This document shows positions 20,614 through 30,932 of a DNA stretch of 64,000 nt, piece after piece; position 1 is the stretch's first letter, and each line of letters opens with the position of its first letter. The stretch spans positions 74,982 to 138,981 of the forward strand of contig SGZL01000002.1 of assembly GCA_004213955.1 (NCBI GenBank), given 5' to 3'. The position numbers and the translations under genes were made by a program. This stretch comes from Gammaproteobacteria bacterium (GTDB lineage: Bacteria; Pseudomonadota; Gammaproteobacteria; Magnimaribacterales; AG-339-G14). A model generated the notes under the pieces. The model ran no database searches. It saw only the letters and a program-made list of their open reading frames with translations, and was not told where the DNA came from.

Positions 20614-21573
20614 ATGTCAAAAGCTTCTGATTTAAAAAAACAACTAAGGTTGCCTGTAATTGGAGCGCCGCTGTTTACTGTGTCATATCCTGAACTGGTG
20701 ATTGCTCAATGCAAGGCTGGAGTAGTTGGTTCTTTTCCTGCATTAAATGCAAGACCTCAAGAAGAATTAGAAGTTTGGATTAATAAAATTTCTGAAGAGC
20801 TTAAAAAGTATCAAGATGAAAATCCTGACAAAAAAGTTGCTCCTTTTGCCGTCAATCAAATTTGTCATCACTCAAATGATCGTTTACAACATGATGTTGA
20901 TATTTGTGTAAAACACGAAGTTCCTTTAATCATTACTAGTTTGAGAGCGCCTAAGTTTGTCACTGAGGCAGTCCATAGTTATGGCGGTTTGGTCATGCAT
21001 GACGTAATTAATATTAGACATGCCAAAAAAGCAATTGAAGAGGGCGCCGACGGCTTGATATTAGTCTGTGCTGGCGCAGGTGGTCATGCTGGTACGCTAA
21101 GTCCTTTCGCATTAGTTCGTGAAGTTAGAGAATTTTTTGATGGACCCATTGCTTTGTCAGGAAGTATTTCCGAAGGCTCTTCAATTTTGTCAGCCTTAGC
21201 TTTAGGTGCTGATTTTGCTTATATTGGAACTAAATTTATTGCTACTGCTGAAGCTAATGCATCTCCTGGATACAAACAAATGATCGTAGATAGCAAAGCT
21301 GACGACATCATGTATAGCGCAACATTTACAGGTGTGCACGGTAATTATCTGCGTCCTAGCGTTGAAGCTGCTGGTCTTAATCCAAAAGATCATTTGGATG
21401 GAAGCAAAGACTCAATGAATTTTGGATCTTCTGCTACGAAAGCTTGGAAAGACATTTGGGGATCAGGTCAAGGAATAGGTAATATCAATGATGTCAAAAC
21501 TGTCAGTGACGCTGTGGACGATTTAGAAGAAGAATACAATTCGGCTAAACTTAGGCTTAAAGAAGTCGGTTAA
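20614..21573 (+). CDS. nitronate monooxygenase (2-nitropropane dioxygenase family)
   Basis: MSKASDLKKQLRLPVIGAPLFTVSYPELV, GADGLILVCAGAGGHAGTLSPFALVREV, GADFAYIGTKFIATAEA; track start 20566 adds 16 unlikely residues. Confidence 0.9.
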   Translation: MSKASDLKKQLRLPVIGAPLFTVSYPELVIAQCKAGVVGSFPALNARPQEELEVWINKISEELKKYQDENPDKKVAPFAVNQICHHSNDRLQHDVDICVKHEVPLIITSLRAPKFVTEAVHSYGGLVMHDVINIRHAKKAIEEGADGLILVCAGAGGHAGTLSPFALVREVREFFDGPIALSGSISEGSSILSALALGADFAYIGTKFIATAEANASPGYKQMIVDSKADDIMYSATFTGVHGNYLRPSVEAAGLNPKDHLDGSKDSMNFGSSATKAWKDIWGSGQGIGNINDVKTVSDAVDDLEEEYNSAKLRLKEVG

Positions 21574-21586
21574 TTTTAAATAAACT

Positions 21587-22525
<939 letters not shown>

Positions 22526-22623
22526 TTATTCTAAATTAATTAGAAAAAAAGAGACAGATAGAATAAGCCTGTAACTGTCATTAAATAGTAAGGAAAGATA
22601 TAATATTGCTTTGAATTAAAAAA

Positions 22624-24972
22624 TTGACTAAAAATAAATCATCTCTATTTTCAAAAATTTTTAATCCAGCTTTCTCGCTGAGCTCTGCTACCAAAACACT
22701 TACTCTAGATTTAATAAATTTATTTTTTGTAATTTTAGGAATAATCCTTGCAATTGCTTTAGGATCTTTCGACATATCAGATCCTAATTGGAGACTTCTA
22801 TCTTCTACAGATTTAAATCTCGTAAATAGCATCGGTATTGTAGGGGCTTGGTTGAGTAGCTTCTTGTATGAATTGCTGGGAATTACAGCTTGGTCTATTT
22901 GTGGGTTACTTTTTTTGCCAACTGTAACTTCTCTTATGAAAAATTCAGATGCTAATTCTGAGTCAAAAAATTATTTTTTTAGAACTTTTGGCTTTGTTAT
23001 CTTTTGTTGCTCTTTTTGCTTGTTGGTTGATTTACATATTAAACCTTACGAAACCTTTTTTCCTGAAACTAGTTCAGGATTTTTAGGCTCTTCGATATCA
23101 AAATCTTTATTTCCATACTTGAGTCTCATTGGCTCTACGCTTTTTGGTATTTTTTTCTTGATGGTAAGTATGAGTTTGATGATTAATTTGAATTGGCGAA
23201 ATGCTTTTTTTAATTTTCAAGATAATTTAAAAAATATAATTTATGCATTTAAAAAGTATTCTAAAAATGGCTTTGAATATTTAAGAAAAGCAAAACAAAA
23301 AAAGGCAGATCAAAAAAATAGACAAGCTTTTCTAGACTCGCATAAAGAAAAAATTAAATCCATGCCTAAGCCTGAGATCAAAAAAGTTGAAAAACCTATT
23401 GAAGAGGGAAAGAAAGTTCATAAAGAGAAACAAGTAGAATTATTTGAAGAAAAGATACCTGGAGAAATGCCAAAAATCTCTTTACTCGATGAAAAAAGAA
23501 ATGATGCGCAGGTGATGAATTCTCAACAATTGTATGAACTGGATATTTTAAAAGAAGCACTAATTACCAAATTAGCTGAATTTAAAATTACCGGCCCTGA
23601 GGGAGAATATGCAATTGTGCGAGAAACCATGAGAGGACCTGTGGTAACTAGATTTGAAGTAGAACTTCCAAAAGGAATTAAAGTTTCACAAGTTTCTAAT
23701 TTAAATAAAGACCTGGCAAGATCTTTGGGAGTTGGGAGCATTAGAATCGTAGAGGTAATCGAGGGAAGAGAGACGATCGGAATAGAAGTTCCAAACGCTG
23801 ATAGAGAGGATGTCCTGTTAGGTGAAGTGATCGCTTCTAAATTATTTGAGGAAACAAAAAGTCCTTTGACCTTAGCTTATGGCAAAGACATAGAAGGTAA
23901 ACCGGTCTTAGAAGACTTAGCCTCCTTACCACATCTATTAATTGCTGGAACCACTGGCTCTGGTAAATCAGTAGCTTTAAATTCAATGCTAATGAGTATT
24001 CTTTACAAAGCCACTCCTCAGGAAGTCAGGTTAGTTTTGATCGATCCAAAAATGTTAGAACTGTCAGTATACGAAGATTTACCTCATTTACTTTGTCCAG
24101 TCATAACTGACATGGGGCAAGCAGCCTTTGGATTGAGATGGTGCGTCAACGAGATGGAAAGACGATATAAATTAATGGCAGCAATGTCAGTTAGAAATTT
24201 AAACGGGTTTAATTCGAAAATAAAAAAAGCTAATGAATCAGGTAAGCCGATAAAAGATCCTACTTTTAAAATTGATGAGGAAAAAGGAATAACCGAAGAC
24301 GATGTTCCTAATTTAGAAGAACTTCCCTTGATTGTCATTGCTGTTGATGAATTGGCAGATTTAATGATGGTAGTCGGAAAAAAAGTAGAACAATTAATAG
24401 CAAGGTTGGCTCAAAAAGCCAGAGCCGCTGGAATTCACATGTTGCTAGCAACTCAAAGACCGTCAGTTGATGTAATCACAGGTTTAATAAAAGCTAACAT
24501 TTCAGCTAGGATGGCTTTTAATGTAGCTTCATCGATGGATTCAAGAGTCGTTTTAGATCAAGTTGGCGCTGAGCAGTTACTAGGCAGAGGAGATATGTTG
24601 TATGTAGGCTCGGGAACTTCTGTTCCCTTAAGAGTGCATGGCGCTTTCGTTGGAGAAGAGGAAATTATTCGAGTTGTAAAAGATTGGAAAGATAAGGAAA
24701 GTGTAAAATATCTAGACGCAGTTACTAAAGCTCCAGAAACCGGAGAAGATTCAGAAGGAAATGGAGATTCAGAAAAAGATGAGTTTTACGATCAGGCAGT
24801 AGCATTTGTGGTTGAAACTAGAAGAGCATCTATTTCAGCGGTTCAAAGGAAGTTTAGAATTGGATATAACAGAGCAGCAAGACTGATAGAGAGCATGGAA
24901 GCAGCGGGACTAGTAAGCGAAATGAATTCTAATGGGAACAGAGAAGTGCTAGCTCCAAATAATGCAGAATAA
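22624..24972 (+). CDS. ftsK: DNA translocase FtsK
   Basis: 782 aa; N-terminal TM segments, LLIAGTTGSGKSVALNSML Walker A, VIAVDELADLMMV, gamma winged-helix domain (YDQAVAFVVETRRASISAVQRKFRIGYNRAARLIE); apparent TTG start. Confidence 0.96.
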   Translation: MTKNKSSLFSKIFNPAFSLSSATKTLTLDLINLFFVILGIILAIALGSFDISDPNWRLLSSTDLNLVNSIGIVGAWLSSFLYELLGITAWSICGLLFLPTVTSLMKNSDANSESKNYFFRTFGFVIFCCSFCLLVDLHIKPYETFFPETSSGFLGSSISKSLFPYLSLIGSTLFGIFFLMVSMSLMINLNWRNAFFNFQDNLKNIIYAFKKYSKNGFEYLRKAKQKKADQKNRQAFLDSHKEKIKSMPKPEIKKVEKPIEEGKKVHKEKQVELFEEKIPGEMPKISLLDEKRNDAQVMNSQQLYELDILKEALITKLAEFKITGPEGEYAIVRETMRGPVVTRFEVELPKGIKVSQVSNLNKDLARSLGVGSIRIVEVIEGRETIGIEVPNADREDVLLGEVIASKLFEETKSPLTLAYGKDIEGKPVLEDLASLPHLLIAGTTGSGKSVALNSMLMSILYKATPQEVRLVLIDPKMLELSVYEDLPHLLCPVITDMGQAAFGLRWCVNEMERRYKLMAAMSVRNLNGFNSKIKKANESGKPIKDPTFKIDEEKGITEDDVPNLEELPLIVIAVDELADLMMVVGKKVEQLIARLAQKARAAGIHMLLATQRPSVDVITGLIKANISARMAFNVASSMDSRVVLDQVGAEQLLGRGDMLYVGSGTSVPLRVHGAFVGEEEIIRVVKDWKDKESVKYLDAVTKAPETGEDSEGNGDSEKDEFYDQAVAFVVETRRASISAVQRKFRIGYNRAARLIESMEAAGLVSEMNSNGNREVLAPNNAE

Positions 24973-25558
24973 ATTTTATATATTTTTTTTCTTTATATTC
25001 ACGAATTTAGTTTATGGAAAATGCGATCTTGGATCTGAAAATTTAAATAAATTTTACGATTCAAATTTTTCTTTAACTACAGATTTCACTCAATCTTTTA
25101 TAAAAAACGATAGAGATCCAATCAAAGGAAATATTCTTTTACAAAGACCTGATAATTTAAAAATCACATTAGAATCGCCTTTGAATTCCGAGATATTGAT
25201 TAATAAAGATCACATTTTTCAAACCAACTATGATCTAGATCAAACTGTTCGATACGATCGCGATCAAATGATTAACCAAATTCCAGCGGCAATAATGTTG
25301 CTCTCAAGCGATCAACTATGTAAATTTTTTAAATTTGAATCTTGTATTGATGGCAAGTGTTTATTTGTAAATAACAACAGTCAACTAGAGTTAGTTTTTT
25401 CCGATGAAATCCTAAAGTCTCTCACTTTTTATAGCCCAAATTTCGATGAATCTAAAATAAACTTTGAAAATCTTTCTATGATGCAAAAGATTAATGATTC
25501 TGCTTTTAGTTATAATCAGCAGGTAACTGATTTATTAATATTTAATAAAAATGATTGA
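24962..25558 (+). CDS. lolA: outer-membrane lipoprotein carrier LolA
   Basis: 198 aa with N-terminal hydrophobic signal; FSLTTDFTQSF...GNILLQRPDNLKITLESPLNSEILINKDHIFQTNYDLDQT; position ftsK-lolA-serS. Confidence 0.85.
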   Translation: MQNKFYIFFFFIFTNLVYGKCDLGSENLNKFYDSNFSLTTDFTQSFIKNDRDPIKGNILLQRPDNLKITLESPLNSEILINKDHIFQTNYDLDQTVRYDRDQMINQIPAAIMLLSSDQLCKFFKFESCIDGKCLFVNNNSQLELVFSDEILKSLTFYSPNFDESKINFENLSMMQKINDSAFSYNQQVTDLLIFNKND

Positions 25559-26819
25559 TTTAAGCCTCTTAAGAAATAATCCCGAAGAAGTAAAAGCTAA
25601 TCTTTCTTTGAGAGGTTTTGATTTAGATATTTCACTTTGGGAAACCTTGGAAAAAAATCGAAAAGCTTTTCAAGTCGAAATGGAAAATTTTCAAGCAGAA
25701 CAAAATAAAATTGCAAAAGAAATTGGTTTAGCTCAAAAGAATAATGAAAGTATTGAAGATTTGAAATCTAAAGCTACTAAAATTTCAAGTGACCTCAAAG
25801 ACGCGAAAGAAAAATTTAAGACTAATAAGCTTGCTTATGAAGATTTTTTATTAAATATTCCAAATCTACTAGACCCTTCTGTGCCGCCAGGTAAGTCCGA
25901 AGAGGATAATGAGCTTATAAAAAAAGTTGGAAAGATTCCTTCATTTGAATTTACGCCAAAAGATCATCAAGAATTAGGAATTTCGACTGACGGTATGGAT
26001 TTTGAGGCTGCAGTAAAAATTTCAAAATCACGATTTGTGGTCTTTAAGAATTCAATTGCTCAATTAAATAGAGCTTTAATTCAATTCATGTTGAATACAC
26101 ATACAAATGATCATGGTTACAAGGAAATTTATGTTCCTTTCATTGTTAATAAAGATTCCTTATTAGGTACAGGTCAACTTCCAAAATTTAAAGAGGATCA
26201 GTTTCAAATCAAAGACGATGAAAATGAAATGTATTTAATCCCTACGGCAGAAGTCCCCGTCACAAATTATCATAGAGATGAAATTCTAGATTCAAGTGAT
26301 CTTACTTTGTCTTACGTGTCGCATACTCCTTGTTTTAGATCGGAAGCAGGAAGCTACGGATTAGATACAAGAGGGATCATTAGACAACATCAATTTGAAA
26401 AAGTAGAACTTGTTAAAATTTCTCATCCAGATAAATCAAGTCAAGATTTGGAACAACTTACTAGCGATGCAGAAAGAATACTGGAGTTACTTGAACTTCC
26501 CTACAGAAAAGTAAAATTATGTGCAGGCGATATAGGTTTCGGTTCAGCACTGACATATGACTTAGAAGTTTGGTTACCAAGTCAGAACAAATATCGAGAA
26601 ATCTCTTCATGCAGCAATTACAAAGATTTTCAATCCCGTAGATTGAAAATAAGAACCGACGAGAAAGACTCTAAAGTACTTTGCCACACATTAAATGGAT
26701 CAGGTTTGGCAGTTGGAAGGACCATGGCAGCTATCTTGGAGAATTTTCAAGAAAAGTCTGGCTCAGTCAAAATTCCTAAAGTTTTAAGACCTTTCATGAA
26801 CGATCAAGAAGTTCTGTAA
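25551..26819 (+). CDS. serS: seryl-tRNA synthetase
   Basis: 422 aa; MIDLSLLRNNPEEVKANLSLRG, YLIPTAEVPVTNYHRDEIL, TPCFRSEAGSYGLDTRGIIRQHQFEKVELV. Confidence 0.98.
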   Translation: MIDLSLLRNNPEEVKANLSLRGFDLDISLWETLEKNRKAFQVEMENFQAEQNKIAKEIGLAQKNNESIEDLKSKATKISSDLKDAKEKFKTNKLAYEDFLLNIPNLLDPSVPPGKSEEDNELIKKVGKIPSFEFTPKDHQELGISTDGMDFEAAVKISKSRFVVFKNSIAQLNRALIQFMLNTHTNDHGYKEIYVPFIVNKDSLLGTGQLPKFKEDQFQIKDDENEMYLIPTAEVPVTNYHRDEILDSSDLTLSYVSHTPCFRSEAGSYGLDTRGIIRQHQFEKVELVKISHPDKSSQDLEQLTSDAERILELLELPYRKVKLCAGDIGFGSALTYDLEVWLPSQNKYREISSCSNYKDFQSRRLKIRTDEKDSKVLCHTLNGSGLAVGRTMAAILENFQEKSGSVKIPKVLRPFMNDQEVL

Positions 26820-26867
26820 GCTTTCAAATTATACTGATAAAATCTTTTTTCAATTTAGAGAGACCTT

Positions 26868-27893
26868 ATGGAAATGTTCATCGATTTTTTATTTTTTGTA
26901 TTAAAAGCTTTTACGATAGTTATTCTTATTTTTGTTCCAATTTTTTTGATATCAATATCACGAAAGAGCAAAGAAGAAAATCTAGGAGAGCTAAAGATTA
27001 AAAACCTTTCAAATCAATATAAAGCGATGGCCAATTCTTTAAAGGTTTTAAATCTAAATAAAGATGAAACAAAAAAATTTATTAAGGCGGAAAAAAAACA
27101 ATTTAAAGCTTCCTTGAAAGGAGGCTCAAAGGCAAAGAAAAAACCTGTTTATGTTTTAGATTTTGAAGGAGATATAGAGGCTTCCAGTGTAGAAAGTCTG
27201 AGAGAAGAAATTAATGCGATTCTAAATAGCGAAACTAAATGCGAAGAGATCATTTTAAGATTAGAAAGTCGAGGCGGCACAGTTATTGGTTATGGGCTTT
27301 GTGCAGCACAATTACAAAGGATTAGAGACGCAAATATCAAGTTAACGGCTTGCGTTGATAAAGTAGCAGCTTCAGGTGGATATATGATGGCATGTGTAGC
27401 TGATAAAATCATTTCCGCCCCTTTTGCTGTAATCGGATCTATTGGAGTGGTAGCAGCCATTCCTAATTTTCATAAAATTCTCAAAAAAAACGATATTGAT
27501 TATGAACTTCATACGGCTGGAGAATTTAAAAGAACTATTACTTCATTTGGTGAAACCACTGAAGAGGGTAGAACAAAATTTAAAGAAGACTTAGAAGACA
27601 TTCACAAGTTATTTAAGGACCATGTTAGTAAATTTAGGCCTGAATTAGATATTTCAAAAATTGCTACTGGGGAAGTTTGGGAAGGTATTGAAGCTTTAGA
27701 AGTAGGATTGGTAGATGAGCTTAAAACTAGTGATGAATATATTTTAGATTTTGCAAAGAAACATGACGTTTACAGTATTACCTATGAAATCAAAGAAAAC
27801 ATTTCGGATAAATTTAATAAGTTTTTTAAATTGTTAATAAAAGATTCTTTGGGTTCAATCGAAGATTATTTTGAGAAAAGAAAATTCAAGTAA
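26868..27893 (+). CDS. sohB: inner-membrane peptidase SohB (S49 family)
   Basis: 341 aa; LRLESRGGTVIGYGLCAAQLQRIRDANIKLTACVDKVAASGGYMMACVADKI, GSIGVVAAIPN. Confidence 0.93.
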   Translation: MEMFIDFLFFVLKAFTIVILIFVPIFLISISRKSKEENLGELKIKNLSNQYKAMANSLKVLNLNKDETKKFIKAEKKQFKASLKGGSKAKKKPVYVLDFEGDIEASSVESLREEINAILNSETKCEEIILRLESRGGTVIGYGLCAAQLQRIRDANIKLTACVDKVAASGGYMMACVADKIISAPFAVIGSIGVVAAIPNFHKILKKNDIDYELHTAGEFKRTITSFGETTEEGRTKFKEDLEDIHKLFKDHVSKFRPELDISKIATGEVWEGIEALEVGLVDELKTSDEYILDFAKKHDVYSITYEIKENISDKFNKFFKLLIKDSLGSIEDYFEKRKFK

Positions 27894-27999
27894 TCATCTA
27901 GATTATATTTTTTAAAGAAGAAAAATTCACTTACTCTTTACCGACTTTTTTTTAAAAATTAAATTACTATAGAAGCTTTAATATAAAAGGAGAAAAGAT

Positions 28000-28392
28000 A
28001 TGTTCAGCCATATAATGATCGGATCTAATGATATCGAAAAATCAAAAAAATTTTATGACCAAGTACTAGGAGTTTTGGGTGCAAAAGAAGGGGTTTTCAT
28101 GCCAAATCTCACTGGTCAAACTAGATATTTTTATTTTTTAGATAAAAATACTTTTAGCATCACCGAACCAATAGATGGTAACCAAGCTCATCCTGGCAAT
28201 GGAAATACAGTTGCTTTTAATGTTCCCGATGAAGAAACTGGCAATAAATGGCACTCAGTCGGTCTTGAATATGGCGGTACTAATATTGAGGATGCTCCAG
28301 GCGTTAGAGAATTCGAAAACATGAAAATGTTTTTAGCTTATTTAAAAGATCCATCTGGAAATAAAATTTGTGCTATTAAAATTATAAAATAA
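28000..28392 (+). CDS. VOC family protein (glyoxalase/bleomycin resistance fold)
   Basis: 130 aa; FSHIMIGSNDIEKSKKFYDQVLGVLGA ... YLKDPSGNKICAIK. Confidence 0.9.
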   Translation: MFSHIMIGSNDIEKSKKFYDQVLGVLGAKEGVFMPNLTGQTRYFYFLDKNTFSITEPIDGNQAHPGNGNTVAFNVPDEETGNKWHSVGLEYGGTNIEDAPGVREFENMKMFLAYLKDPSGNKICAIKIIK

Positions 28393-29183
28393 TGACAGAA
28401 GACATAAGAATTTTTTCTTATTTACCCAACCCAAGAGTTTGGAAATCCTTGATTACAGCTAAATTAGCAGAAGTTGAAGTAAAGGTTATAGGCGATAAGC
28501 CAAGAAATTTACCCAAATGGCTTTGGGATTTTGATGCAAAAAAATTAGAAGACGTGGATTCTAACGAATTGACAAAATATAAGCGTGAGAGCAAAAGAGG
28601 GTTTAAAGGAGATTTATACAAGACCAATGAATTTTTAGATAAACATCCTTTTGGGACAGTACCTGCCGGTTTTAATTCTGATGGCACAGTGGGTATCTTT
28701 GAATCTAATAGTATTATGCGAGCAGTGGCTAGAGCTTCCGATAACCATGACTTATATGGCGGTACAGACAAATTAACACAATCACGAATCGATAGTTTTT
28801 TAGACGCTAACTTAGTTTTTGCTAGAGAATTCCAGGTCTATGTTTTAGAACTTACTGAGTTAAATGACTATTTATACAAAAGAATGACTTCAGTATATTT
28901 GTTCTATTTAGATGGGATAGAAAAAGCTCTAACAGATAATTCATACATTGTAGGCAACGAACTTTCAATTGCGGATATATCTTTTGTTTGTGATTTTGCT
29001 CAATTTTTAAGAGAGAGGGACAGTGAGGAAATCATTAACAGTCAAGGTTATGAAATAATTTCAAAAAATTTTGAAGAAGAGTTTCCAAGAGTTTGTAAGC
29101 ATTTAATGAAACTTTGCCAAAAGCAAGAGTTCAAAGATGTAATGCAAGACTACTTAGATAAAGCATTGGCTTATAAAAAATAG
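28392..29183 (+). CDS. glutathione S-transferase family protein
   Basis: 263 aa; FGTVPAGFNSDGTVGIFESNSIMRAVAR (thioredoxin-fold end), C-terminal helical domain LTDNSYIVGNELSIADISFVCDF. Confidence 0.82.
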   Translation: MTEDIRIFSYLPNPRVWKSLITAKLAEVEVKVIGDKPRNLPKWLWDFDAKKLEDVDSNELTKYKRESKRGFKGDLYKTNEFLDKHPFGTVPAGFNSDGTVGIFESNSIMRAVARASDNHDLYGGTDKLTQSRIDSFLDANLVFAREFQVYVLELTELNDYLYKRMTSVYLFYLDGIEKALTDNSYIVGNELSIADISFVCDFAQFLRERDSEEIINSQGYEIISKNFEEEFPRVCKHLMKLCQKQEFKDVMQDYLDKALAYKK

Positions 29184-29261
29184 TAATTAAATAAAAAAAA
29201 GAGTTTCTTTTTTCTGAAATTACTATTCAATACACACTTTAAAACAAATAGGTAAATATTT

Positions 29262-29495
29262 ATGAAATTATACGTAGGTAATCTTCCTTGGAGCATAGGC
29301 GACCAAGAACTTGAAGAACTATTCTCTGATTATGGTGTTGTTTCGGCAAAAGTAATTAAGGATAGAAATACAGATAGATCCAGAGGTTTTGGATTCGTAG
29401 AGCTAGAATCAGGTGGCGAAGAAGCCATCGAAGCTTTAAATGACTCTGAAGTAGACGGTAGACAGTTAAAAGTAAACGAAGCAAAACCAAAATAA
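29262..29495 (+). CDS. RRM-type RNA-binding protein
   Basis: 77 aa; KLYVGNLPWSIGDQELEELFSDYG (RNP2) and RSRGFGFVEL (RNP1). Confidence 0.95.
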   Translation: MKLYVGNLPWSIGDQELEELFSDYGVVSAKVIKDRNTDRSRGFGFVELESGGEEAIEALNDSEVDGRQLKVNEAKPK

Positions 29496-29533
29496 TTTTT
29501 TTTAAGTTAAATCCTCTTAAGACTTGTAATCTT

Positions 29534-29625
29534 GGAGGGGTGGCAGAGCTTGGTTGAATGCACCGGTCTTGAAAACCGGCAAGCCAGAAATGGCTTCGTG
29601 GGTTCGAATCCCACCCCCTCCGCCA
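29534..29625 (+). tRNA. tRNA-Ser (anticodon TGA)
   Basis: GGAGGGG...CCCCTCC acceptor stem, anticodon loop CTTGAAA, long variable arm, T-loop GGTTCGAATCC, encoded CCA. Confidence 0.95.
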
Positions 29626-29705
29626 AAAAAAAGTTTTTAATAATTTTTTCAAATCAAAAAATTTTTTTTTATGCAAACTTAATCTAAAAAACTAAATTTT
29701 GCCTA

Positions 29706-29733
29706 TTGCATCATTTAGAAATTAAGATAATAT
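29706..29733 (+). promoter_or_regulatory. candidate sigma70 promoter
   Basis: TTGCAT (29706-29711), 16 nt spacer, TAATAT (29728-29733). Confidence 0.5.
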
Positions 29734-29740
29734 ATATTTA

Positions 29741-29925
29741 TCTGCTGAGGGACGTTTTAACAACTCGAGACGGTAAAAAAGAAGACAGCAGAAAGAAGGA
29801 GAAGGGTGAAAAGATGAAAGAAATTTCACCACATGTTGGACAAAGGTTAAAGTCTAACACTAGGCAGACCGCTAGGCCCCTTCAACTTCGCTAAAAAGAG
29901 CACCACATTTGTGGTGTTTTTTTTT
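29741..29925 (+). ncRNA. candidate structured small RNA or trpS leader
   Basis: Follows the candidate promoter; TCTGCTG(29741-29747)/CAGCAGA(29786-29792) and GGTGAAA(29805-29811)/TTTCACC(29824-29830) inverted repeats; ends in an intrinsic terminator; no match to known families that I recognise. Confidence 0.4.
29901..29925 (+). terminator. intrinsic terminator just upstream of trpS
   Basis: CACCAC-ATTT-GTGGTG followed by nine T; trpS ATG lies 11 nt downstream of the T-tract. Confidence 0.85.
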
Positions 29926-29936
29926 ATACTTACCAA

Positions 29937-30932
29937 ATGTCTACACTTTTAACAGGAATTACCACAAGCGGCACTCCCCACTTAGGTAACTATGTAGGCG
30001 CGATAAAGCCTTCTATTGAAAAATCTAAAGACTTTAATAAAAATTTCCTGTTCCTGGCTGATTATCACTCATTAATTAAGAATCAAGATCCCGAGCTAAC
30101 TTTTAAATCCTCTTTAAAAATTGCTGCTGCATGGATTGCTTGCGGAATAAATTTTGAAAAAGTAAATTTTTACAGACAATCAAGCATCCCCCAGATTCTT
30201 GAATTGAATTGGATTTTAAGTTCGGTTACACCTAAAGGGATATTAAATCGTGCTCATGCGTACAAGGCAGCAGTAGACGTTAATGACAAAACTGACCCTG
30301 ACAGTGGAATTAATGCTGGATTGTTTAATTATCCAATTTTAATGGCTGCTGATATTTTACTATTTGATGCAGATTTTGTTCCTGTAGGAAGTGATCAGAA
30401 GCAACACATTGAAATGACTCGAGATATTGCGGGAAGATTTAATAATAGCTATGGCGAAACATTTACTCTTCCAGAGCCGATTATATCTACAGATATTCCT
30501 TTACTTCCGGGGTTAGATGGAAGAAAGATGAGTAAATCCTATAATAATTTTATTGAGTTATTTTCTTCAGAAAAAATACTGCAAAAATCATTAAATCAAA
30601 TTGTGACTGATTCTTTACTACCAGGCGATCCAAAAGGTACTAAAGACTCAATCCTTTTTGATTACTTCAGCGCGTTTCTGAAAAAAGAAAGACTTGATGG
30701 TATCAAAAAGTCATTCGAAGACGGTGCTGGTTGGGGCGATTTAAAAAAAATGCTCTTTGATATTATCAACGATGAGTTAAGCCCTTTGAGAGAAAAGTAC
30801 GAAAATTTGATAAATAATCCAAATACGATTGAAGAGATTCTCTCAGAAGGTGAGAAACAAGCAGTTATTCATGCAGAAAATAAAATCAAGGAAGTCAGAG
30901 AAACAGTCGGCATTAAACCATTGCATGGATGA
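29937..30932 (+). CDS. trpS: tryptophanyl-tRNA synthetase
   Basis: 331 aa; LLTGITTSGTPHLGNYVGAIKP, GSDQKQHIEMTRDIAGRFN, GRKMSKSYNN (KMSKS). Confidence 0.97.
   Translation: MSTLLTGITTSGTPHLGNYVGAIKPSIEKSKDFNKNFLFLADYHSLIKNQDPELTFKSSLKIAAAWIACGINFEKVNFYRQSSIPQILELNWILSSVTPKGILNRAHAYKAAVDVNDKTDPDSGINAGLFNYPILMAADILLFDADFVPVGSDQKQHIEMTRDIAGRFNNSYGETFTLPEPIISTDIPLLPGLDGRKMSKSYNNFIELFSSEKILQKSLNQIVTDSLLPGDPKGTKDSILFDYFSAFLKKERLDGIKKSFEDGAGWGDLKKMLFDIINDELSPLREKYENLINNPNTIEEILSEGEKQAVIHAENKIKEVRETVGIKPLHG

Noticed and set aside
29183-29262. A/T-only inverted repeat (AAAAAAGA/TCTTTTTT) as a terminator
   Set aside because: Stem is almost purely A:T and expected by chance in sequence this AT-rich.
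29356-29676. 106-aa minus-strand ORF (RRGWDSNPRSHFWLAGFQDR...)
   Set aside because: Antisense of the tRNA-Ser gene; the WDSNPR-type peptide is a well-known spurious translation of tRNA-Ser sequence.
29741-29925. Identity as 6S, SRP (4.5S), tmRNA or RNase P RNA
   Set aside because: None of the conserved sequence signatures I know for these RNAs is visible, so it was left as an unassigned candidate.
30829-30924. Upstream extension of the orphan ORF
   Set aside because: Lies within the trpS 3' coding region; ATG at 30925 is a better start.
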